From assembly GCF_039555335.1 (NCBI RefSeq), contig NC_092631.1:3997501-4061500 (forward strand): DNA of 64,000 nucleotides, written 5' to 3'. A program made the translations under genes and the position numbers. The stretch comes from Amphiura filiformis. Lineage: Eukaryota; Echinodermata; Ophiuroidea; Amphilepidida; Amphiuridae. The notes beneath the pieces are model-generated. The model had not been told where the DNA came from. It worked only from the letters and a program-made list of their open reading frames with translations, and ran no database searches. Within the stretch, counting starts at the first letter, position 1, and each line of letters opens with the position of its first letter. Shown one piece after another: positions 45,501 through 52,309 of this stretch.

Positions 45501-46736
45501 AGTATCAAAGAGGTTTCTTATGAAATGGCACTTTTCTTTTGAAAGTCCTAAACAAGGTATAGCCAGCAGCAAGTTGTATATGGTATAGGCCTAAATATAA
45601 GAAAACGATCAGGTGAAAAATACATCAAATGAGCACGAAACTTCACCTTCAGAAAGGTGTCTTCTTAACATGATTCGAAAGGAGTATGGAAATTCCAAAG
45701 GGAAGCTGGCGATTTAATTTGTAACTCGAGATCTACATGTTTAATTTTTTTAACCTTTTTAGAGAGGGTATGATAGAGGTATTACTGGCAACTCTGCCAA
45801 ATTACAGATCAGTAGGCCTCGTTTTTCACCTGATCTTACTGATCTGAATATTTTGTGCCATTCTTGAGCAGTGCTGAACTCAGCCACTGGCAATTAAGCG
45901 CACTGTGGCGATGGACCAATTTTGACTCGCACTTACAGGAAAACGAAATAAGTTATGTTGCTGTAATTTGCAAGATAGTTACAAAATACAATTGGCATTA
46001 CCTTCCCCCATTTTTAGAAATGTCTGTGCAAGCAGAGCTCCCTGCATGTCTATGGGAGTGTTCTAATCAAGTTGATGGTTCATTGGTCATCCCTAATTAT
46101 AGTCTATATACCTTCCTCTAGTCAGTAAAGTAAAATCAAATTTTGAAATTTTCTCAAAAAAGTGGGGTGGGGGGATCAATCCCCCCAATATTTTGCCAGG
46201 AGGGGATGGTCCATACACTCATCCCCCATGCAATGTTGACACCTGTATGTGGGTTTCTGACCAAAATAACCTCATATTTGGCCATTTTAGCCCCATTAAT
46301 TTTGCTTTTGACCCATATTTCACCAGTTTTGCTTCAATATGGCAAAATGTTCGCATGCTTCATGCGCATTTGTACCATAAACTTATTTTGTCGCCATAAG
46401 GTGCTGGATTCACATTACTTCAAGAACTTTTTTCCAACCCCGTTTCCCCCAATGTCAAAAAGAAATCTACGCCACTGTTTGGTTGAGCAGTTTGCTTGTA
46501 CAGAAAAACTGATTTTCCTTCAATTTATGCATTAAAAACAGTTCACATGATTTTGTATGATGTTAACACCTTCAATTTTTACCATTTTCCTTTACAGACA
46601 TGAGGAATTGCTAGAAAAACAAGGCATGTATTCTGAAATGTGGATGCAGCAACTGATATCTGAATCTGAGGAAGGCTCCAATGGTAATGGCGAAACATCA
46701 GGTGTGAGCAATATGGAAAATAAGGATAAGCTATGA
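17872..46736 (+). CDS. ABCB6: ABCB6-like ABC half-transporter, complete, 19 coding exons
   Basis: Half-size ABC exporter of the ABCB6/HMT-1 type. Relatives form homodimers in mitochondrial outer, endolysosomal or plasma membranes and use ATP to move porphyrins, glutathione conjugates or heavy metals. Exons: 17872-18519, 20572-20776, 23236-23334, 27137-27239, 31576-31665, 32180-32301, 32910-33019, 33633-33698, 34074-34199, 34813-34889, 38885-38948, 39529-39614, 40323-40380, 40996-41100, 41494-41567, 42341-42441, 43650-43762, 45023-45186, 46598-46736. All junctions are GT-AG and in phase; the total is 2550 nt, 849 residues plus TGA, close to the vertebrate protein (842). Order: five-helix N-terminal TMD0 (about 1-205), six-helix core (about 245-550), nucleotide-binding domain (about 580-830). 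Visible motifs: Walker [10 protein letters not shown] (620-628), Q-loop Q668, signature LSGGE (724-728), Walker B LLDE (746-749), H-loop H780. No disabling change is seen in the joined frame. Introns are 375 to 4336 bp and hold many repeats. The main alternative is a paralogous HMT-1-like member. Confidence 0.95.
18560..18732. repeat. Right arm of inverted repeat flanking ABCB6 exon 1
   Basis: Begins about 40 bp after the exon 1 donor and pairs with 15970-16136. Confidence 0.75.
18733..19647. other. ABCB6 intron 1 stretch, little recognisable
   Basis: Only a short piece (19250-19275, CTTGGGGATGATTTGAAGTG) matches the palindrome at 61500-61810. Otherwise nothing supported. Confidence 0.5.
19648..20311. 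mobile_element. 664-bp palindromic TTAA element, copy A
   Basis: Flanked by TTAA at 19648-19651 and 20308-20311; ends read TTAAGGGA...ATGAGCGTTT inward on both sides. The whole element is an imperfect palindrome meeting at 19940-19995. TTAA duplications and GGG/CCC ends suit piggyBac-type mobilisation. It lies in ABCB6 intron 1. No coding capacity. Confidence 0.8.
20572..20776 (+). CDS. ABCB6: ABCB6 exon 2
   Basis: Residues 217-285. Acceptor TTTTTACAG, donor GTGAGT, phase 0 to phase 1. It encodes the linker after TMD0, the [17 protein letters not shown] segment matching the family's cytosolic elbow, and the first core transmembrane helix ending [10 protein letters not shown]. Confidence 0.92.
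20876..21255. repeat. 191-bp direct duplication in intron 2
   Basis: Units begin CTGAGGGGGATGTGCCTCCC at 20876 and ~21067, each with AGAAAGTTTTTAATTTTGTA downstream. Two diverged units. Confidence 0.8.
21256..21775. other. ABCB6 intron 2 stretch
   Basis: A short degenerate TTAGGG-like tract at 21648-21712 (GGATTAGG, GGTTAGGGTTAGG). Otherwise nothing recognised. Confidence 0.5.
21776..22130. mobile_element. 355-bp palindromic TTAA element, family 2 copy A
   Basis: TTAA at both ends, terminal GGGGTACTACACCC inverted, long palindromic arms containing TATATTATAGGGGCAA and ACTACAACTACTGCACTG. A second copy is at 62762-63109. Confidence 0.85.
22157..22452. mobile_element. Foldback element in intron 2
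   Basis: Arms CACAGCAGCTGAAAGGAGTA near 22165 and the inverse TTCCCTTCAGCTGCTGTGG near 22432, with GGATA(T)TCCC/ATGGGATA blocks. Confidence 0.6.
22453..22745. mobile_element. Dispersed repeat, related to 55275-55608
   Basis: Shares GGATTAATTACCATAGCAAT, TATTGCCCTGCACTA, GATTATCAAAGAATA and GGTGATGAGTGCAGCCT with the intergenic copy, in the same orientation. Confidence 0.7.
22788..23154. mobile_element. hAT-like nonautonomous element, 367 bp
   Basis: Terminal inverted repeat CAGCCCTCGAATTAA with an exact 8-bp target duplication TATTTAAT (22780-22787 and 23155-23162). CAG...CTG ends with an 8-bp duplication define hAT-type insertion. Interior has repeated AAGGCA/GGGCA motifs. It ends about 80 bp before ABCB6 exon 3. 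Confidence 0.88.
23236..23334 (+). CDS. ABCB6: ABCB6 exon 3
   Basis: Residues 285-318, phase 1 to phase 1, donor GTAAGT. It encodes the loop and second core helix, ending in the [10 protein letters not shown] segment that aligns with LKFLQGGGTG of vertebrate ABCB6. A hAT-like insertion ends only about 80 bp upstream of the acceptor. Confidence 0.92.
23335..23929. other. ABCB6 intron 3, 5' part
   Basis: Contains a short inverted repeat CCATCTTGTGGGTAC (23728-23742) / GTACCCACAAGATGG (23853-23867), possibly a small element. Otherwise featureless. Confidence 0.45.
23930..24350. mobile_element. Foldback repeat of the CTGTGTGGAAGATT family
   Basis: Several alternating copies of TTTGAAA(C/T)TCATACTCCC and TCTTCCACACAGGG in both orientations. 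Related copies: 26669-26794, 26890-27004, 33040-33325, 42012-42275. Confidence 0.65.
24770..25260. mobile_element. Palindromic element (TCTCAAAAGGCTGCC arms) with nested hAT
   Basis: Arms TCTGCATCACATA, TACTGTC and TCTCAAAAGGCTGCCTTGTG are inverted at 25188-25250. The left arm is split by the 24805-24967 insertion. A second copy of the family is at 30050-30240. Confidence 0.75.
24805..24967. mobile_element. hAT-like element, 163 bp, nested
   Basis: Ends CAGGGTTAGCG / CGCTACCCCTG with exact 8-bp target duplication ATACTGTC (24797-24804, 24968-24975). Inserted in the arm of the surrounding palindromic element. Confidence 0.85.
25261..26060. other. ABCB6 intron 3, middle
   Basis: Both strands have a ~90-115-codon open frame across 25130-25400 overlapping the palindromic element; no family recognised. 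The rest is featureless. Confidence 0.4.
26061..26405. mobile_element. Harbinger-like nonautonomous element, 345 bp
   Basis: Terminal inverted repeat TGCTGGTTTCATACT, flanked by TTA on both sides (26058-26060, 26406-26408), the 3-bp duplication typical of PIF/Harbinger. Interior is rich in AGCGGCA/TGCCGCT motifs. Confidence 0.82.
26430..26588. mobile_element. 159-bp inverted-repeat element
   Basis: Ends CATTTTCCACCCTGATGTG inverted, each followed inward by TGACGTCA. Lies only 22 bp from the Harbinger-like element. Confidence 0.78.
26669..26794. mobile_element. Foldback repeat (GGCTATTCCAGTTGAA ends)
   Basis: Ends GGCTATTCCAGTTGAA / TTCAACTGGAATAG with central CACAGGGAGTGTGAATTT palindrome. 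Confidence 0.7.
26890..27004. mobile_element. Foldback repeat, same family
   Basis: Same GGCTATTCCAGTT / AACTGGAATAGCC ends, about 130 bp upstream of ABCB6 exon 4. Confidence 0.7.
27137..27239 (+). CDS. ABCB6: ABCB6 exon 4
   Basis: Residues 318-352, acceptor TTTTTACAG, donor GTAACA. It encodes [15 protein letters not shown] and the coupling segment FGHLH, strongly conserved in the ABCB6/ABCB7 group. Confidence 0.92.
27550..27870. mobile_element. Half copy of the 664-bp TTAA element
   Basis: Matches the right half of 19648-20311 (GGAAAGGTCAAAATTTTCAA through ATTATTTGATATCAT to the TTAA at 27867-27870). The left half is missing. Confidence 0.75.
27872..28170. repeat. Dispersed repeat, inverse of part of 8620-9565
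   Basis: Shares TTTTGTGATCCTAGCATCCT and ATATCCACC blocks in inverse orientation with 9480-9560, and the CACTGG...AAAAATCTCA block with 9230-9280. Confidence 0.65.
28199..29095. other. ABCB6 intron 4 stretch
   Basis: A 26-bp tandem pair AAGGAAATCACACATTATAG at 28199-28251. The block around TTCCACAAAATGTTAGTTTT (28457-28556) is a direct repeat of 27385-27490. No coding signal. Confidence 0.5.
29096..29680. mobile_element. 585-bp element with repeated GGAAGAAGGGCCCAACTCC
   Basis: Ends CCTGAGTGGAAGAAGGGCCC inverted, flanked by TA. Further copies of AAGGGCCCAACTCC lie inside at 29255-29287 (back to back) and 29464-29488. Confidence 0.75.
29681..30049. other. ABCB6 intron 4 stretch without recognised features
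   Basis: No repeat or coding signal that I can support. Confidence 0.45.
30050..30240. mobile_element. Palindromic element (TCTCAAAAGGCTGCC arms), second copy
   Basis: Arms TATCTCAAAAGGCTGCCTTG at 30076 and inverted at ~30205. Same family as 24770-25260. Confidence 0.75.
30248..30494. mobile_element. hAT-like element, 247 bp
   Basis: Ends CAGGGTTGCCAAA inverted, with exact 8-bp target duplication CGACTTGT (30240-30247, 30495-30502). Inside, a ~110-bp unit (CCCATAGAAACCAATGGT) is tandemly duplicated. It landed at the edge of the preceding palindromic element. Confidence 0.88.
30590..31215. mobile_element. Inverted-repeat element
   Basis: Diverged arms around GACAGTAAAA..GGTACCAATTATTTT / AACTGGTACCTAAATTATTTT and CAGCCAATAGCTG / CAGCTATTGGCTG. 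The centre is unrelated sequence. Confidence 0.6.
31576..31665 (+). CDS. ABCB6: ABCB6 exon 5
   Basis: Residues 352-382, donor GTAAAG. It encodes [21 protein letters not shown], the intracellular loop that follows the coupling helix and is a hallmark of the ABCB6/ABCB7/ATM1 group. It was found by reading across the junctions rather than from a long open frame. Confidence 0.92.
32180..32301 (+). CDS. ABCB6: ABCB6 exon 6
   Basis: Residues 382-423. Two transmembrane helices around [15 protein letters not shown] and [15 protein letters not shown]. Donor GTGAGT, only about 30 bp before a SINE begins. Confidence 0.93.
32333..32640 (-). mobile_element. tRNA-derived SINE
   Basis: On the - strand, from the 5' end: GGGGCATGGTGGCGCAGCAG (A box TGGCGCAGCAG) and, ~35 nt on, GGGTTGCGAGTTT (B box-like), then CACTTGGGCAAGGCGCTTTA and a TTTATTTATTT tail. 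It sits in ABCB6 intron 6, antisense, 30 bp from the exon 6 donor. Confidence 0.75.
32910..33019 (+). CDS. ABCB6: ABCB6 exon 7
   Basis: Residues 423-459, ending in phase 0. It encodes [13 protein letters not shown] and [10 protein letters not shown], the conserved intracellular helix of the family. Confidence 0.94.
33040..33325. mobile_element. Foldback repeat (CTGTGGAAGAT family) in intron 7
   Basis: Outer CCACACTACCCCTGTGGAAG / CTTCCACAGGGGTAGTGTGG and inner CATTTGAAATTCATACTCCC pairs form a nested palindrome; it starts about 20 bp after the exon 7 donor. Confidence 0.8.
33633..33698 (+). CDS. ABCB6: ABCB6 exon 8
   Basis: Residues 460-481, an in-frame 66-nt exon (phase 0 at both ends). 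It encodes [18 protein letters not shown], aligning with VKYYNAESYEVERYREAI of vertebrate ABCB6. Confidence 0.94.
34074..34199 (+). CDS. ABCB6: ABCB6 exon 9
   Basis: Residues 482-523, phase 0 at both ends. It encodes [16 protein letters not shown] and a transmembrane helix [15 protein letters not shown]. The donor GTAAGT follows GELT directly. Confidence 0.94.
34600..34750. mobile_element. Foldback element (TTGGGCAGGAAAAACCTCC), copy 1
   Basis: Arms TTGGGCAGGAAAAACCTCCT / AGGAAGGTTTTCCTGCCCAA and GAACATGTTTAAA / TACACATGTTC. Copies at 44485-44632 and 49110-49245. Confidence 0.8.
34813..34889 (+). CDS. ABCB6: ABCB6 exon 10
   Basis: Residues 524-549. It encodes [19 protein letters not shown] and FFGTYYR, the last core helix. 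The 3995-bp intron that follows holds a 3.1-kb inverted-repeat element with mariner and possible Crypton debris. Confidence 0.94.
35144..35290 (+). pseudogene. Possible Crypton-type N-terminal fragment
   Basis: The frame from 35144 reads [20 protein letters not shown] and LQKDA. After a short disruption another frame reads [17 protein letters not shown]. This '[10 protein letters not shown]...KDA...AVKLFRTY' pattern resembles the N-terminal domain of Crypton-derived and ZMYM/QRICH1-like proteins. Identification is from memory of the pattern only. Confidence 0.35.
35441..38550. mobile_element. 3.1-kb inverted-repeat element in ABCB6 intron 10
   Basis: AATACTACATGGT followed by AGGGAAATAGGG at 35441-35471 is inverted at 38521-38550. 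Near both ends there are many GTGACTAC/TGTAGTCAC motifs and GC-rich sequence, while the centre (35.9-38.0 kb) is very A/T-rich. No transposase of its own was found. Confidence 0.55.
36190..36955 (-). mobile_element. Mariner-like element with transposase debris, copy 1
   Basis: The right end reads TACGAGGGGGTATCCAAAAG on the - strand; the left end has the matching CCAAAAGTTTTTGAC. Inside, - strand sequence reads MVKIEP then, through stops and shifts, [20 protein letters not shown], the helix-turn-helix region of mariner transposases. Non-functional. Confidence 0.7.
38885..38948 (+). CDS. ABCB6: ABCB6 exon 11
   Basis: Residues 549-570, linker between the membrane domain and the nucleotide-binding domain ([16 protein letters not shown]). 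Acceptor TTTACAG, donor GTAAGT. Confidence 0.93.
39320..39425. repeat. GAT/GGT trinucleotide microsatellite
   Basis: Mixed GATGGTGGTG units. The poly-Met/Val and poly-His frames seen here are artefacts. Confidence 0.9.
39529..39614 (+). CDS. ABCB6: ABCB6 exon 12
   Basis: Residues 571-599, the first strands of the nucleotide-binding domain ([15 protein letters not shown], with the A-loop tyrosine). The last 39 nt plus the donor are repeated twice more just downstream. Confidence 0.93.
39576..39765. repeat. 64-bp tandem array of exon 12 3' end plus donor, 3 units
   Basis: Units begin AATAGAGTTTGA at 39576 (within the true exon), 39640 and 39704. Each carries 39 nt of exon and an intact GTAAGT donor. 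See findings. Confidence 0.95.
40323..40380 (+). CDS. ABCB6: ABCB6 exon 13
   Basis: Residues 599-618 ([18 protein letters not shown]), the strand leading into Walker A. Donor GTAAGT, phase 0. Confidence 0.93.
40996..41100 (+). CDS. ABCB6: ABCB6 exon 14 (Walker A)
   Basis: Residues 619-653. It carries Walker [10 protein letters not shown] with catalytic-site Lys626, followed by [20 protein letters not shown]. In-frame exon of 105 nt. Confidence 0.95.
41494..41567 (+). CDS. ABCB6: ABCB6 exon 15 (Q-loop)
   Basis: Residues 654-678. It encodes [11 protein letters not shown] with Q-loop Gln668. Donor GTAAGT directly after AT of a split codon. Confidence 0.94.
41694..41728. repeat. (GT)n microsatellite with G run
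   Basis: About 12 GT units followed by ten or so G. Confidence 0.9.
42012..42275. mobile_element. Foldback repeat (CTGTGGAAGAT family) in intron 15
   Basis: GGGCTATTCCATTT at the left and its inverse at the right, with nested CATTTGAAATTCATAC pairs. It ends ~65 bp before exon 16. Confidence 0.8.
42341..42441 (+). CDS. ABCB6: ABCB6 exon 16
   Basis: Residues 678-712 ([20 protein letters not shown] and FPEG). It is the only copy of a six-unit 107-bp array that has a proper polypyrimidine tract and AG acceptor (TTTTGCTTCAG), so it is taken as the true exon. Confidence 0.92.
42341..42976. repeat. 107-bp tandem array of exon 16 plus donor, 6 units
   Basis: The true exon 42341-42441, then five units of GTAAG plus 102 nt (42447-42548, 42554-42655, 42661-42762, 42768-42869, 42875-42976), differing by a few bases. 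Every unit keeps the GAAG/GTAAGA donor; only the first has an acceptor. Confidence 0.96.
43650..43762 (+). CDS. ABCB6: ABCB6 exon 17 (signature, Walker B)
   Basis: Residues 712-749. It carries [20 protein letters not shown] with ABC signature LSGGE and Walker B FVLLDE (Asp748, catalytic Glu749). The donor GTAGGT follows directly. A mariner-like element begins a few bases into the intron. Confidence 0.95.
43769..44375 (-). mobile_element. Mariner-like element, copy 2
   Basis: Ends TACGAGGGGGTATCAAAAAG inverted, consistent with TA target duplication. The - strand frame at 44317-44027 reads [20 protein letters not shown] then KICDEI, matching the start of mariner transposases, then breaks down. 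It lies in ABCB6 intron 17, starting 7 bp after the exon end. Confidence 0.8.
44485..44632. mobile_element. Foldback element (TTGGGCA), copy 2
   Basis: TTGGGCAAGAAAAACCTCCT with inverse AGAGGTTTTTCCTGCCAA; same family as 34600-34750. Confidence 0.8.
45023..45186 (+). CDS. ABCB6: ABCB6 exon 18 (D-loop, H-loop)
   Basis: Residues 750-804. D-loop SALD and H-loop AHRLST with His780. It joins in phase to exon 17 as LLDE/ATSALD. Donor GTCAGT. Confidence 0.95.
45187..46597. other. ABCB6 intron 18
   Basis: Contains a possible inverted pair (ATTATAGTAGGGATAACC near 45208 and its approximate inverse near 46080) and a second pair around GATCAGGTGAAAAA (45608 / 45825). The 46150-46470 part resembles a dispersed repeat ending in a 'CTACGCCACTG' tail. 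No exon is missing here by phase. Confidence 0.4.
46598..46736 (+). CDS. ABCB6: ABCB6 exon 19 and stop
   Basis: Residues 804-849 and TGA at 46734-46736. It encodes [20 protein letters not shown] and an acidic, poorly conserved tail, as in the family. Confidence 0.92.
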
Positions 46737-47439
46737 TTGTATAAAAAAAATTGTGAAACAAAAAACTATTTGGTTTTATACATGATGTATATTGTATAAA
46801 CATCAGTTCAACTAATGGTGTATATTGCTTTTTTGTAATGATTGTCGGATACAAAAACACATACTATTAATGTACAGCCAACTCACTGCCATCGGTTAAA
46901 TGGCAACCAGCACAATTAATTGGAATGCTGCATCCAGTCTTCGAATTAATTTTGTTACCTTGGGGTGTGTTTTTGCACCCCATTTTGAAAGTTGTGGTGT
47001 AATTTTATCTGACGCAGAGCAACTTGAAGTGCAGTCTCAGACAATCAACACATAAAGTCAGTACAATCAATGTGGTATCGCAATCGCAACAGGTGAATTT
47101 TGTGGTGCAAATTACGTAAATTATGTAAATGAGTTGAAGGAGGTTATGTGAACATGGTACAGTAGTTCGCCTTCAGTTGCCAGTAGTTCTTTGGGGCTGA
47201 TATACTCTGATTGCAATTGCAATGCCAAATATAAGGGATTGTTAACCAGCAAGCTTTTCACTGTCAGAGCCTTGTTTTTTGCCCTGCACTGCCCAGTTTG
47301 TAACTGCCAAGATACATGTACCACACGATGTGTTGATCTATACTGGTTGAATGGTTCTTAATGCTCTGTGTGCTAGCCATGCGCTTCAATGGAGAAAGTT
47401 CAAGTTTTGAAATATTTTCTCAAAATATCAAGAGCTATC
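46737..47439. other. Presumed ABCB6 3' UTR and intergenic sequence
   Basis: No canonical AATAAA within 700 bp of the stop that I can find, so the transcript end is unresolved. No other feature. Confidence 0.4.
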
Positions 47440-48102
47440 TTAAGGGATCTAAAATGAGCGTTTATTGCGTTTCGTCAGTATTTTTTGTGGGACATGAGAG
47501 CACCTCAGACCTATTGAATTGCATTCTGAATACGAAGCATGTCTTTCTGACATCAAATAATTTTCATTTTTAAAAATCACAATATAATACAAATTTTATG
47601 ACAAATTATAAAAATTTGATATTTTTCAAATTTTGATATATAACAGTCCTCGAAGTAAATTATATAAATCTAATGATATATTCTTAAAGTGTATGTAGCA
47701 GGGAGGAAAAGCCGACGATCAATTGAAAATTTTGACCTTTCATATTGAAGATATGGATTTTTTTCCCAAAAGACCTAATTTTTTTGGTGTTTTGGGAAAA
47801 AAATCCATATCTTCAATCTGAAAGGTCAAAATTTTCAATTGATCGTCGGCTTTTTCTTCCCACTTACATACACTTTAATTATAAATCATCAGATTTATAA
47901 AGTTTACTTCAAGTACTGTTAAATATCAAAATATCAATTTTAATGATTTGCCATAAAATGTGTATTAAATTGTAATTTCAAAAATCAAAATTATTTGATA
48001 TCAGAATGACATTCTTCGTATTCAGAATGCAATTCGATATGTCTGATGTGCTCTAATGTCCCAAAATAAATACTGTCCAAACGCTCATACCCCAGCCCTT
48101 AA
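47440..48102. mobile_element. 663-bp palindromic TTAA element, copy B
   Basis: TTAA at 47440-47443 and 48099-48102, GGGATCTAAAATGAGCGTTT at the left end. Near-identical length and arms to copy A at 19648-20311. Confidence 0.85.
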
Positions 48103-48468
48103 GAACTACCGAATCAATGCTAGGCTTGTTTGTACTCATTTTAATTCAATTTTCATGCTGATTCCAAATATGGTCATGAAAATTTATATTTCTGACATTT
48201 TGAATTTTAGAATTTTTTTAAAAAACTTCTCGTCTGCATTCGACACCCGCGTGAAGAGAGTTAAATTGCCGTACCAAGGGCATAGAGTCACAAAGGATGA
48301 ATTAAGCCAAGAAAAAACAGTACACCTTGGGTCTGTGTAACATGATGAAAATATAGTTGGTCTGGATTTATTTTCTTAGCACTGCCATTGGGGCTATATA
48401 ACTAGGATATTATACAAATAATGAATGTTTATGAGTGCAATGGTAAGAATATTTTCATGAGTTGAAAA

Positions 48469-48573
48469 TGGAATGCTCTATTCAACAAAGCAAAGCAGAG
48501 TTGAATGGAACATTCTATTTGGAATGTTCTATTCAACAAAGCAAAGCAGAGTTGAATGGATCATTCTATTTTG
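48469..48573. repeat. ~54-bp tandem duplication
   Basis: GGAATG(C/T)TCTATTCAACAA...GAGTTGAATGGA twice; each unit has an internal ATTCAAC/GTTGAAT pair. Confidence 0.9.
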
Positions 48574-49109
48574 CAACAAATGAAAATATTCTTTCCATTG
48601 CACGAATGAAAAAACATTCATTATTTGTTTTATATAACATCTAAGTAGATCTTTGTCATTTGATTATCATGATTGTAATGCCTTTACATGAGTTTAAAAA
48701 AATATCATACGAATCGTAGATGAGTACGATATTTTTTAGCAAGTGCAATTTATTCTTGTATCACCCAAAAATAAGCCATTCAATATTATTATTATAAGGG
48801 CCTATTATTATTTACAATACTATGCTATGCGGTAAAATAGAATTTCAGTTTACCTAGCCATCGGACCTAACCCTGGTCTAACCAATGCTTATTGTAAGCT
48901 TACCTTTTCACCTTTTTGTTTTCTACTTTTTCTTAGTAAACAGTACTCCATTTTGATTTGATGATTAAGTGTCATTTTATGCAGTATTTTGTACTTCAAA
49001 CCGGCTAATGTTTCACACATATCACAAAGGGATTTTTTGCCTCTAAAAAAGTATATGATCAGTATTAATTTTGAGTGATGACACACACGCTGGCAATGGT
49101 ATGTGTGAA
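48574..49109. other. Intergenic, no features seen
   Basis: A/T-rich; nothing supported. Confidence 0.5.
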
Positions 49110-49245
49110 ACAAACCATCGTTGGGCAGGAAAAACATCCTATGTGTCATTGGCCCTGAACATGTTTAACACAAAACCTCCTATGTAACTTGTTGGCATTT
49201 TGTTTTAAACATGTTCAGGGGCAAAAAGCACATAGGAGTTTTTTG
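49110..49245. mobile_element. Foldback element (TTGGGCA), copy 3
   Basis: TTGGGCAGGAAAAACATCCT at the left, inverse partial (ACATAGGAGTTTTTTGG) at the right. Confidence 0.75.
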
Positions 49246-50363
49246 GACTTGGACTTGAACTTGAAACATATTGAACAGCAAGTGACATTTGCACTGTTTA
49301 TTACTTTTTATTCTTCCTTTTATTTTAATGGCTTATTTTCCTTTTACTTTGATTTTTTGTTTTATCTTCTTTTATTTCATTTTGGCATTTTATTTCTTTG
49401 TTTCTTATATCTTTTATTATTATTTTTGGGGGTTCTTTAATGACTTCTTTGTCTTTGCTTGAATTCTTTGAAGTTTACTTTTATGGGGTCGGGAATTACT
49501 GGTTTGGAAGGAGAAGTTTGGCAATGCATTGGACATAGGGTGGTAGATGTTGTTGCATTATTTTGCTATCTGCTGCAGATAGCATCGACAAATTTGCATC
49601 CCACATCGGTGTGATGTTTGATTGACGGTGTCCTTAATATTATAGCAAATATAAAAGGAGGTCCATGATTTTCCAAAAACATTGTCAACTTTTTAGCTAT
49701 TCAAATTGCTATGTTTTAAAATGTTTGGGGATATGTATAAGGTATTCTACGTCTTATACGACTTAACTTATTCAAAATATGATGAAAATATATGTTTAAA
49801 GTGACCGATCCCTGAAATATTTGTGGATATAATGTAATAATATTTATTGCCTGTGTTCCTTATTATATATAAACCAACATGTCCAAGTTTCATTTAAATC
49901 GCTCTACTGGATCTGAAGTTGTGATCCCAAATGTGAAAAAGCAAACACTGATTTTAGAACTCCTCAGACAATCTTAGAAAAAATTGTTCGAACACTTTAA
50001 AGGCCTTATTGGAAATGGTCCCCTTCTACCCCCGCACAATGTTGGCATTAATATGCTCATCTTCACCATATCTTCTCCCAACATTGATTGGTGGGGAAAG
50101 GGGAGGGGTTATGCTTAAGATGAACATTGAGAGAACTCTATTATAATTCTTAGTTTCCAGTGACTCGTATAGCGTGCGCACTATACTAAGACAAACGTGG
50201 GAATTACAGTGGGTGTTCGAACACATTTTTTTCGGGATTGTGGTTTTCCGAACGTTTCCACTGTTGATTTGAAAATGTGAATGCAGTGTGAAATATTGGG
50301 CATCAATGAAGTGAGTTTGACAACCGTTTGCTTGTGATTGTAGTTTCTTTCAAGTTAATATAT
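49246..50363. other. Intergenic, no features seen
   Basis: A T-rich tract at 49290-49440; otherwise nothing supported. Confidence 0.5.
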
Positions 50364-50722
50364 CGAGGGGTCAGATCCAAAAGGCCCTAAGTACAAAAAC
50401 ACCATTTAATGATACAGGTGTTTTGTGCATGCATAGTGTTGTACTTAAGGCTTTAAATTTTCGCTGATAACAGTTTCTGTGGCTATAACTTGTTTATGAT
50501 ATACAATCATAAGGTGCCCAATGTTTTATGGACTATTTTGTACCAGAGAGCACTATGTGCAAAAAACCATTTTGAGATTTTTGCTGAACAGTTTCTGTGG
50601 GTATATCTTCATTGTGGTTATACAATTATAAGGTGCCAAGTGTTGTAAGAATTATTTTGGTACCAAAATCTCATTTTGGCCGAAAATGTACTTGGGGCCT
50701 TTTGGCTCTGACCCCTCAATAT
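50364..50722. mobile_element. Inverted-repeat element (TCGAGGGGTCAGA ends)
   Basis: GAGGGGTCAGATCCAAAAGG and CCTTTTGGCTCTGACCCCTC at the ends, TA-rich flanks. Inside, ACAGTTTCTGTGG...ACAAT(C/T)ATAAGGTGCC is duplicated. Confidence 0.78.
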
Positions 50723-52309
50723 ATATTTGTAATATTCATAATGAGTATGGCAATAGGTCACGTTAATATATCTAGTTGAAATCTGGATTTAATGCAGTTC
50801 TCTGGCATGTGTGTGATATTTAATTGTATGCAATGTATATATATGGAATGTGAATATGCATATGGAGAGGTGCAAGTTCTGTACATAATTTTGCCTGGTA
50901 ATTTGTTTTTCCAGTATATCGGTTAAAGAGAAATTTTTGATACAGTTCATTCAGACTCTGGGGAGTGGGTGATTTCTTGTAGGCCAAGGGCAAGTTAGTG
51001 CATTATAGATGTTTCAGTTATGAAAATCAGCATATACATGTAGTGTAAAAATGATCATAAAAACATGGCTTGATTTGAAGCATATTCTATAAATAAAAAG
51101 CAAAATTGACATTTTGCAGCATTTTTTGGGTTTGAGTTAGAGACATTTTAGCAGTAGAGATGTGCATTCAAATACTTAGCTTAATATTTATTACACAAAT
51201 TGTTATTGATAATATTTATAAGACAGTCTTTTGTATCACTACATTCCTGCATTTTTAGCACCCTTCCCAAACCATGTGAACTTTTTCCAAGTTACATCTG
51301 TTGAAGCCCCCTATTTATCCATATATTTTGTGCATTATTTTGGTCAATAATCTTTAATTATAGGGTTGTGAAATCATGTGGTACCCCAGGGGAATGAAAG
51401 GCAGAGGAATTGTCACTCAAATTGATGTTGAGATGTTTAAAAGATTTCAACTTGTGAAAATACCTCTTGAGTCCAATTCAGTTTTCAGCATTTTGTGCCC
51501 TGTTAAATGGGTTAGAATATTTGATAGAATGAAAAATTATGAATAAAAAATTATGTAATAAAGTACTCTATTTTGTTAATCATGTTATGTACACTAATGG
51601 TGAAAACTGGTTTATTACACAATGTATATGGGAATAACCATCAACATCCTGAAGATTGCTAAGTACCTTGTGGTTAAGATAAATTGGTTTGACCCCAGAA
51701 CTACGAAGGGGGTTGTACCAATCACCCCCCCCCCCCCCAAGATTTTTTATCTGTCATAAAAAATGTGTGTGTTTACACCCAAACGACCTTAGCTAATTGT
51801 AGATCCATCCTTTGCGCTCATTTTAGTGATAAAATTTTTACCCAAGCACCTTACATGAGGGTAGGACCGGCCATCAAAAATGACCAGGGAGGGGGTTGAG
51901 GCCCACCATTGGTTTCTACAGTAACATCCATGATTTTCATTTTGCTCTTGTTAAATTTTTTCAAGAGCTACTGACTTGTTACCTGTTAGTTAGGTTGAAA
52001 TAGTGATTTCCTGTTATATTAAGGAGAAAATTCACTGAAAATCGCATGTTCATGGAATTTTTAGCCGAAAATCAATTTTGCCTATACTTTTGTACACAGC
52101 CAGAATTCCCCAAATTTGCATGGGCACCCCCACATTATGACGTCATATAGCAACATTATGTGGGGAAAGTTTGTACTTATTGTGGTATCACTGGAGGAGA
52201 CCCATAGCTATACATTGGTACCAAATATAACGGGATATGATGTTTATAATTTTAAATACCCCCGACACCCACCCACCCCTTCGTAGTCGGTGTCAGCTAA
52301 TCACATTTT
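50723..52309. other. Intergenic, no clear features
   Basis: A poly-C run at 51723-51738. The piece at 51640-51690 weakly matches the 190-bp repeat downstream. Confidence 0.5.

Noticed and set aside
48056-48340. 94-codon frame downstream of ABCB6
   Set aside because: Starts inside the TTAA palindromic element; no domain.
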